This document shows positions 56,930-64,000 of a DNA stretch of 64,000 nt, piece after piece (the stretch's first letter is position 1; each line of letters opens with the position of its first letter). Location: assembly GCF_024707105.1 (NCBI RefSeq), contig NZ_JANQAJ010000013.1, positions 186,001 to 250,000 of the forward strand. Reading direction: 5' to 3'. Origin of the DNA: Devosia ginsengisoli (GTDB lineage: Bacteria > Pseudomonadota > Alphaproteobacteria > Rhizobiales > Devosiaceae). The notes below the pieces were generated by a model that saw only the letters and a program-made list of their open reading frames with translations, was not told the origin of the DNA and ran no database searches. The position numbers and the translations under genes were made by a program.

Positions 56930-59900
56930 ATGGCGAAGAATCCGACCCCCCAAAACGATCCCGCCGCACTGGCCTTTTCGGCCGTCGAAGACGCCCTCAA
57001 GGAATCGGTGTTCAGCCTCGACAGCGCACCCCAGCAGCCGGAAAAGAAGCCGGCGGACAGCGCGCGTTCGGAACGCCTGCGCGCCGCCGACAAGATCGCC
57101 CAGCAGGCCGGCAGCGTGGCCAATGACGATCGCTTCCCGACCTCGAAAATCCTCTACAACCTGCAGAACCGCTCCTCGTCCGCCCCGACCTGGATCGCGC
57201 TGGTGCTGTCCATCGTGTGGCTGGCCGTGGCCGGCGTCGTCGCCTGGCTGCGCTATGGCCCGCAAATGGCCGATTTCAGCCGCTTCATCGGCACGATCGA
57301 CTTTGTCGGCCTGCTCGCCATCATGGTGCTGCCGGTGCTCGGCTTCTTTGCCGTCGCCACCCTGTTCCGCCGCGCGCAGGACCTGCGCAACGCTGCCTCG
57401 TCCATCACCCAGGCCGCCATTCGCCTGGCCGAGCCCGAAGTCACCGCCGCCGACAAGGTCGCTTCGGTGGGCCAGGCCGTGCGCCGCGAAGTCAATGCGC
57501 TGGGCGACGGGCTGGAACGCGCGCTGAGCCGCGCCGGCGAGCTCGAAGTGATGATCCACAACGAGGTCACCGCGCTCGAACGCACCTATTCGGACAATGA
57601 ATCGCGCATGCGCGCGCTGATCGCCGAACTGGCCAGCCAGCGCGAAAGCGTGCTCACCAATACCGAGCGCGTGCGCGAAGCCATTACCGAGAGCCATACC
57701 GGCCTGGTGTTCGACCTCGACATGATCAGCCAGCGCATCGCCGGCACGATCGTGGAAAGCGGCGGCAACCTGACCCGCGCGCTCGAAACGGCCGGCAATA
57801 CGCTGACCAACAGCTTCGGCGAGCGCACCGAGAATTTCGTGTCGCTGGTGGACAATCGCACCACCGACTTCATCTCCTCGCTGGACAATAGCGCCAGCCG
57901 GCTGTCGCTGACCTTCGAGGATCAGACCGGCGCCATGGCCCGCGCGCTCGACGAACGCGCGGCCGAGCTCAATGCAGGCGTCGAAAGCCGCATCTCGTCG
58001 CTGACCGACGCGCTCGATGCCCATTCGGTATCGATCGCCAGCGCCATCGACTCGCGCACGCAGCAGATCGAACAGCGCACCGCCGCGCTGACCGGCTCGT
58101 TCGAGGAACGCACGCAGTCCATCACCGGCCTGCTGGAAAGCCGTACGACCGAGCTGGCCAATGCGCTCGACGAACGCACCGGGGCCTTGTCGCACCTGTT
58201 GACCGATGGCGGCGCCACCCTGCTCGAGCAGTTGCGCGAACGCGGCCATGAAGTGACCGGCGGTCTCGACATGATCGGCCAGCGCATTGCCGAGGACATT
58301 TCGTCCCGCTCGCGCGAAGCCGAAGTGCTGCTCAACGCGCTGACCCGTCAGCTCGATGAATCGGTGTCCATCCAGCTCAACGCCATGGACAGCCGCCTGC
58401 AATCGGCGGTGATCGAGATCAATGGCGCGCTGGACGATACGTCGGAACGCGCCCGCATCACGCTGGCCACGGCCGGCCAGGATCTCGCTGAGCCAGTTCG
58501 ATGCCCGCCTCAACGAAATCGCCGCCATCCTCGATACGCGCCTGCACACGCTGGACAATGTCATCGGCGACAAGGGCGACAGCCTGATCGCGCGCCTCGA
58601 CGAACAGGGCACCAGCTTTGCTGCCCGCGCCAATGTGCTGGAAATGGCGCTCAACGAGGAGAGCGGCCGCTTCAACGATGTCGTGGCCGAACGCACCCGC
58701 GAAATGGGCGAAGTGCTCGGCGCGCGCACCAAGGCGATCACCGAAAGCCTCACCAACCGCACCCGCGAAATCTCGGACTCGCTGGAAGGCCATGCCGGCA
58801 TCATCGCCGAAGCGCTGGACGGCCGCACCAAGGAAGTGGACGAGCTGCTCGCCGCCCGCACCACCGAGATGAGCGAAGCCATCCGCGCGCGCAGCGAGGA
58901 ACTGGGCGAGACGCTGACCGGCAGCACCACCGCCTTCGACCAGGCCATTGCCGGCCGCACCCAGCGCCTGGCCGATACGCTGACCGAAAAGACCACCGCC
59001 CTGTCGCTCGAACTCGACAGCCGCACCGGCACGCTGGCCAGCCAGCTCGACGAGCGCACCACGTCGCTGGTGAGCCAGATCGAGGAACGCACCACCGCCC
59101 TGACCGGCGAACTCGACAGAAGCGGCACCGAACTGCGTGGCGCGCTCGACAGTGGCACCCAGCAGTTGGCCCAGGCGGTCGGCACCCGGACCCAGCAGCT
59201 TTCCGAAGCTTTGGGCAGCCGCACCCAGGCGCTCAGCGACACGCTGGCCACCCATACCGCCTCGATCGGCGAAACCATCGGCCTGCGCACCACCGAACTG
59301 GCCGACACCATCGCCCAGCAGGGCGAGGAAGCCCGCGCCAAGATCGACGGTTCGCTGCGCACCGCCACCGACGCAATGGGCGAGCGCGTGACCACCATGT
59401 CGGCGCTGATCACCGACAAAGTCGCCGAGCTCAACAGCAATCTCGGCGAGGGCCTCGACAGCGCCATCGCCCGCATTTCCGATGCCGAGCACGGCGTCGC
59501 CGCCCGCATCGACGCGGCCAGTGCCACGGTCAGCGAAAGCGCCCGCCAGGCGGCCGAACTCATCGAGACCGGTGTCACCTCGGCACGCCAGGCCATCGGC
59601 GAGATGGTCGACCAGCGCCTGGGCACCCTGCCCGAGGCCATCACCGCCCGCGCCGATATCACGGCAGAGCGCCTCGCCGCGCTCAATGCCTCGATCAATA
59701 CCTCGATCACCCAGTCCATGGCCGATCTCGAAGCCGGCGCCGACCGGATCGAGGAAACCATCGCCACCCGCATCACCGCGGCGACGCAGAACATCTCGAC
59801 CGACATCACCAATACCGCCAACCGCATGGACAGCGCCGTGCGCACCGCGCTGGAGCAGATCCGCGTGGCGGCCGGCGATATCGACCAGTTGCTCACGGTC

Positions 59901-61968
59901 AAGGCGGTGGGCGCGGTCGATACGATCGAGACCCGCCTCAGCGACATCAACCGCTCGGTGGAAGAGCATACCAGCGCCTTTGCCGCCCTGGTCAGCGAGA
60001 AGTCCGACCAGTTGCAGGGCGCCCTCAACAATCACGGCAACCTGCTGCGCGACGCACTGGGCGAGAATGCCCGCGAAGCCGAGGCCATCATGGCCGTTTC
60101 GACCTCGCGCATCCTCACCGATGTCACCCTCGGCGCTCGGCAAGCTCAACGATTCCAACCTGCTGCTGCAGCGCGTGCTGGATGCCTCCACCGCCAACCT
60201 GGCGAATCTGGAAACATCCGTCGCCCAGCAGACCTCGACCTATTCGACGACCGTCCGCGAGGCCATCGGCCAGACCGAACAGGCCGGCGCCATGGTCAGC
60301 CAGCATGTCAACGCCCTGCAGGCCACCATTCGCGGCATGGTCGATGAATTCTCGACCGTGCTCGGCCGGCTGGATGCGGAAGCGGCCAACATGTCCCAGG
60401 CCTCCAACGCACTGGCACTCACCAGCGACGATGCCCTGCAGACACTGGAAGAGCGCCGCACCGCCATGGATTCGCTGGCCCAGAGCTTCGCCTCGCGCGC
60501 CGACGACATCGATGGCCGCATGCGTCTCTTCGCCCAGTCGATCGCCGATACGGTCAACGATACCGAACGCCGCCTGATTGGTGCCCGCCGCGCCATGGAC
60601 GAAGCCCTGACCGCCACATCAGGCACCATTGCCGAAACGATCAAGGCCTCGACCGACAGCGTCACCGACGCGCTCTATGCCACCAATGAGCGCTTCACCT
60701 CGACGCTGGAAAGCAATGCCGGTCAGGTCGACCAGGCCGTGCAGCGCGCCGCCGATGCCGCCGCCGCCGCGCTCAACCAGACCGCCTCGTCGGTCCGGCT
60801 GGCGCTCAGCGACCAGGCCGCGCAGGTCAACCACGCGCTCGAGGACAATGCCGGCAAGGTCGGTGACATCCTCGTCACGACCACCAGCACACTGGCCGAC
60901 ACGATCGCCGACAGCTCGCTGTCGGTCCGTGCTGCCATCGACCAGACCACCGGCACGTTCCGCCAGGCGCTGGACGCCACCGCGGGCGACGTCACCAGCC
61001 GCCTGGGCGAATTCCGCGGCGCCGCCGATGCCGAAGGTCGCCGTGCCAATGCCGCCCTGCAGCAGGCCCAGCAGATGATGGTCGCCGAAATGCAGCGCGC
61101 CATCGAGGAGGCCACGGCACGCTTCAGCGATACGGCCCGCGCCATGCGCGAAACCGCCCGCGAAGTGGGCAGTGAGCTGGAAGCGACCCGCGCCGAGCTG
61201 GCGCGCGGTGTCAACGAGCTGCCCGAGGAAACCCGCGCCAGCGCCGCTGCCATGCGCCGCGTCGTGGCCGAGCAGATCGAGGCGCTGAGCGAACTCAACG
61301 CCATCGTGCGCAGCCAGCCGGCCACGCATGACCTCAACGATCGCCGCCCGGCGCGCCCTGCCCCGCGTGCGGAAATCCGCCATGAGGCACCGGCCTACCA
61401 GCCGCCGCGCCAGCCCGAACCGTCGCGCGAAATCTATGAGGAGCCGGCGCAACAGGCGACTGTCCTAGTCGATCCGATCCGCCCGGCCGCGCCGGTGCGC
61501 CGCCCCGAGCCGCAGCCGGTTGCCGAGCCCGAACCGGAAGCCCCGGTCGCCACCACCGACAATGGCGGTTGGCTGCGCGACGTGCTGCGCAACGCCACGG
61601 CCACGCAGCAGAGCACCCAGCCGCAGCAGCAGAGCGGGCTATCGGGCCTGACCGACGAAATCGCCCGCTCGATCGACGATGGCGCGCTGGCCGATGCCTG
61701 GGCCCGCTACCAGGCCGGGGAATCCAACGTGTTCTCGCGTCGCATCTACACGCTGGCCGGCCAGGGCACCTATGACGAAGTGCGCAAGAAGCTGCAGCGC
61801 GACCCCGAATTCGCCCGCACCGCGCAGGCCTATATGGGCGAGTTCGAGCAGTTGCTGAAGCGCGCCGCCGCCGGCGCCCATCCGGCCGCCGAGACGCGCG
61901 AATACCTGCTGAGCGACCGCGGCAAGGTCTATACGACCCTGGCCCATGCGAGTGGCCGGCTGAACTGA
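56930..61968 (+). CDS. Giant membrane-anchored hendecad coiled-coil protein, GPR/RgsE-like (two frame breaks)
   Basis: Two N-terminal hydrophobic segments, long ERT/SRT/GRT 11-residue repeats, C-terminal ARYQAGESNVFSRRIYTLAGQGTYDEVRKKLQRDPEF; ORFs 56861..60577, 58422..60347 and 59482..61968 join with two single-base corrections to about 1678 aa. Confidence 0.82.
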
Positions 61969-61984
61969 GGATTTGACCAGAATT

Positions 61985-62019
61985 GAAGACGGCCCCGGGA
62001 AACCGGGGCCGTCTTTGCT
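61985..62019 (+). terminator. Rho-independent terminator
   Basis: gaagacggccccgggaaaccggggccgtctttgct. Confidence 0.9.
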
Positions 62020-62100
62020 TGTGGTGCTGGTGCCAAAACTCCCACCTCACCATGAGGCCACGCGGGGCACAGCGACACCCCAACGCGGATCATGCCACGG

Positions 62101-62685
62101 TCAGATATCGGCATCCATTGTGCGGGAGATGGGTCGGTAGCGCACCCGCACCGTGGATGTGGTGTCGCTGTCCTCGGCGAGTGGCGTGAGGCGGATCGGG
62201 GCGCCATCTGGCTTGCTGTAGAGCCGGATGCCGTCACCGAGCAGGACGGGCGCGATGTGCAGGTCGATCTCATCGATGAGCCCGAGGCCGAGAAGCTGGG
62301 CGCCGATGTTCGGGGAGAACACCATGATGTCCTTGCCAGCCGCGGCGGCTAGCGCCAGTTGCACGACCTCGGCGGGTTCGCGATGCAGGAACGTCACATT
62401 CTCAACAGGCTCGGCATCTTCGGGGTGATGCGTAAGAACGAAGATCGGGCCGCGCCATGCACCACCCCAGGGACTATGGCCCCCCGGAGAGTCCCAGCCG
62501 TCGCGTCCTGCGATGATCGCGCCGGTTCGTTCGATGTATCCCTGGATCACACCCGGCTCCGCGCGATATCCACCGGTCCGCATCCAGCCCATATCGTGGT
62601 TGCGCCCTGCGACAAATCCATCCAACGACATCATGAAGTTCCACAGCACTCTTCCGTGCCGTTCCTCGTTCTGCCCGATAGCCAT
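62101..62685 (-). CDS. Dihydrofolate reductase-family (RibD C-terminal-like) protein
   Basis: FMMSLDGFVAGRNHDMGWM, GRDGWDS, IFVLTHHPE, PVLLGDGIRLY. Confidence 0.88.
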   Translation of the reverse strand: MAIGQNEERHGRVLWNFMMSLDGFVAGRNHDMGWMRTGGYRAEPGVIQGYIERTGAIIAGRDGWDSPGGHSPWGGAWRGPIFVLTHHPEDAEPVENVTFLHREPAEVVQLALAAAAGKDIMVFSPNIGAQLLGLGLIDEIDLHIAPVLLGDGIRLYSKPDGAPIRLTPLAEDSDTTSTVRVRYRPISRTMDADI

Positions 62686-62711
62686 GCCAGTTCCCTACCA
62701 ATGGTGAATTG

Positions 62712-62742
62712 CAACTGGTTGCAGTGTACGCCCAACCAGTTG
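62712..62742. promoter_or_regulatory. Inverted-repeat operator candidate for the HxlR regulator
   Basis: CAACTGGTTG (62712-62721) and CAACCAGTTG (62733-62742), centers 21 bp apart. Confidence 0.65.
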
Positions 62743-62783
62743 TAACCTACAAGTGGTCTACACCCGCGTGAAGGAATGTATCT

Positions 62784-63287
62784 GTGGAGCAGCGCTCTGG
62801 ATGTCCGATCAACCTGTCGTTGGAGGTGTTCGGGGACAAATGGTCGTTGATCGTGATCCGGGACATGATGTTCGGCAACCGGCGGCACTTCAACGTGCTG
62901 TTGGCAAACTCCAATGAGGGCATCGCCTCCAATATCCTGGTGAGTCGGCTGCAGCGCCTCGTTGAGCTGGGCATGATTACGCGCACACCCGATCCCAGTC
63001 ACAAGCAAAAGGTTCTGTACAGCCTTGCCGAACCGGCGATCCAACTCGTTCCCGTGCTCGCGCATCTCGGCGCCTGGGGCCGGCGTCACCTCCCGGCGAG
63101 TCGGGAACTGTCAGTCCGCGCCGAACTTCTTGAGCGCGGTGGACCTGCCTTCTGGGACCGTTTCATGGATGAACTGCGCGAGCAGCATCTGGGCATCCCT
63201 CGACCAGAGGGAATACGATCGGCCTTCGACGAACTACACGAAGCCTACCAAACCGAACTTGCGCGGATGAACGAGCCATCTGCCTGA
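62784..63287 (+). CDS. HxlR-family transcriptional regulator
   Basis: CPINLSLEVFGDKWSLIVIRDMMFGNRRHFNVLLANSNEGIASNILVSRLQRLVELGMI. Confidence 0.94.
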   Translation: MEQRSGCPINLSLEVFGDKWSLIVIRDMMFGNRRHFNVLLANSNEGIASNILVSRLQRLVELGMITRTPDPSHKQKVLYSLAEPAIQLVPVLAHLGAWGRRHLPASRELSVRAELLERGGPAFWDRFMDELREQHLGIPRPEGIRSAFDELHEAYQTELARMNEPSA

Positions 63288-63422
63288 AACAACAGCCGGG
63301 CCGGGATGGCGCGATCGAAGCCAATGAACGACCGAAACGGGAAAAGGGCTCGGCAGGGTGAACCAGCGCGAATTGAAAAAAGGCCAGTATGATCCGAGGC
63401 CTTTCAATCGGGTTGGAGAGCG

Positions 63423-64000
63423 CTACGGAGTGAGGAAGGCCGTTGCGACCTCGGTGAGGAGCGGCGACTGGATCAGGTTGTAATGCGTGGTGTTGGGGAT
63501 GATGGCGAGTTGGCTGGCGGGGCGCTGGGAGCCGTCGAAGCCGGCATCGCGCTGGCCGCCGCCGAGCAGCTTCCAGAATTCGACCATATGCTCGGGCCGG
63601 ATCGAGTCCGCGTCGGCGAAGACCAGCAGGATCGGGGCCGTGATGGTCTTGATGTCCTCGGTCCAGTCGTGTTCGGGCTGGTTCATCTCGCCGGTCTTGC
63701 GCATCATCGTCTCCCAGTTGACAGCGGGATAGAGCTGCGCGAGCGGCGAGGCTGCGATCTGCTTGCCGATCTCGGCGGCCATATCAGGCATCTGCGCGAA
63801 GGCCTGCCGGGCCTCGGGATAGTCGCCATCGGTGCTGAAGGCGACGGAGACCGACACCAGCTTCTCGACCAGCTCCTTGTGCCGGATGGCGACCTGCAGC
63901 GCGACGGCGGCGCCGAGCGAATAGCCCATGACGCGCGCTTTGCCGATGCCGAGGTGCTGGAGCACGGCAGCGACGTCGTCGGCCATCGCCTCGGTGGACC
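63423..64000 (-). CDS. Alpha/beta hydrolase (5' truncated by window edge)
   Basis: VMGYSLGAAVALQVAIRHKELVEKLVSVS nucleophile elbow; ILLVFADADSIRPEHMVEF; terminal His in IPNTTHYNL. Confidence 0.9.
   Translation of the reverse strand, partial: STEAMADDVAAVLQHLGIGKARVMGYSLGAAVALQVAIRHKELVEKLVSVSVAFSTDGDYPEARQAFAQMPDMAAEIGKQIAASPLAQLYPAVNWETMMRKTGEMNQPEHDWTEDIKTITAPILLVFADADSIRPEHMVEFWKLLGGGQRDAGFDGSQRPASQLAIIPNTTHYNLIQSPLLTEVATAFLTP

Noticed and set aside
56702-60031. 1109-aa minus-strand ORF
   Set aside because: Antisense to the GPR-like repeat gene; low-complexity Ser/Ala/Arg translation from GC-rich repeats, with no recognisable domain.

Overview
The window looks like a chromosomal segment of a GC-rich Hyphomicrobiales (Devosia-like) alphaproteobacterium; the taxon is inferred from gene content. 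Most of it is a flagellar cluster: fliP, the fliL-fliM-DUF6468-motE-TPR operon, flgFGAH, fliX/flgI/rod-binding/flgN-like, two tandem flagellins, flbT, flaF, flgL, flgK and flgE. About 14 kb of non-flagellar genes interrupts it: M32 carboxypeptidase, ABC-F ATPase, a small curli locus with csgH, pbpC, an alpha-2-macroglobulin and dksA. Downstream lie metA, ycjX/ycjF-like genes, a sulfite-assimilation operon with ferredoxin and ferredoxin reductase, prfC, a giant hendecad-repeat coiled-coil protein resembling GPR/RgsE, and an HxlR regulator divergent from a DHFR-family gene. The strongest non-coding signals are: (i) 15-bp CGGCA-N5-TGCCG palindromes paired with sigma-54-like promoters at three flagellar control regions; (ii) TTAA-N7-TTA(A/C/G) CtrA-like boxes upstream of flagellar operons and both flagellins; (iii) a mosaic inverted-repeat (REP/BIME-like) family with five copies, a second REP-like pair and a ~145-bp imperfect palindrome; (iv) a possible leader-peptide/terminator unit before a nucleotidyltransferase gene; (v) a two-site operator between the hxlR and DHFR-family genes. 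At least eight conserved genes positions are broken by single-base frameshifts, most of them in C/G runs, which suggests sequencing error rather than pseudogenes. I found no single completely unprecedented system. The best candidates for under-described biology are the motE-linked periplasmic TPR protein, the cysteine-containing curlins and the flagellar regulatory architecture.
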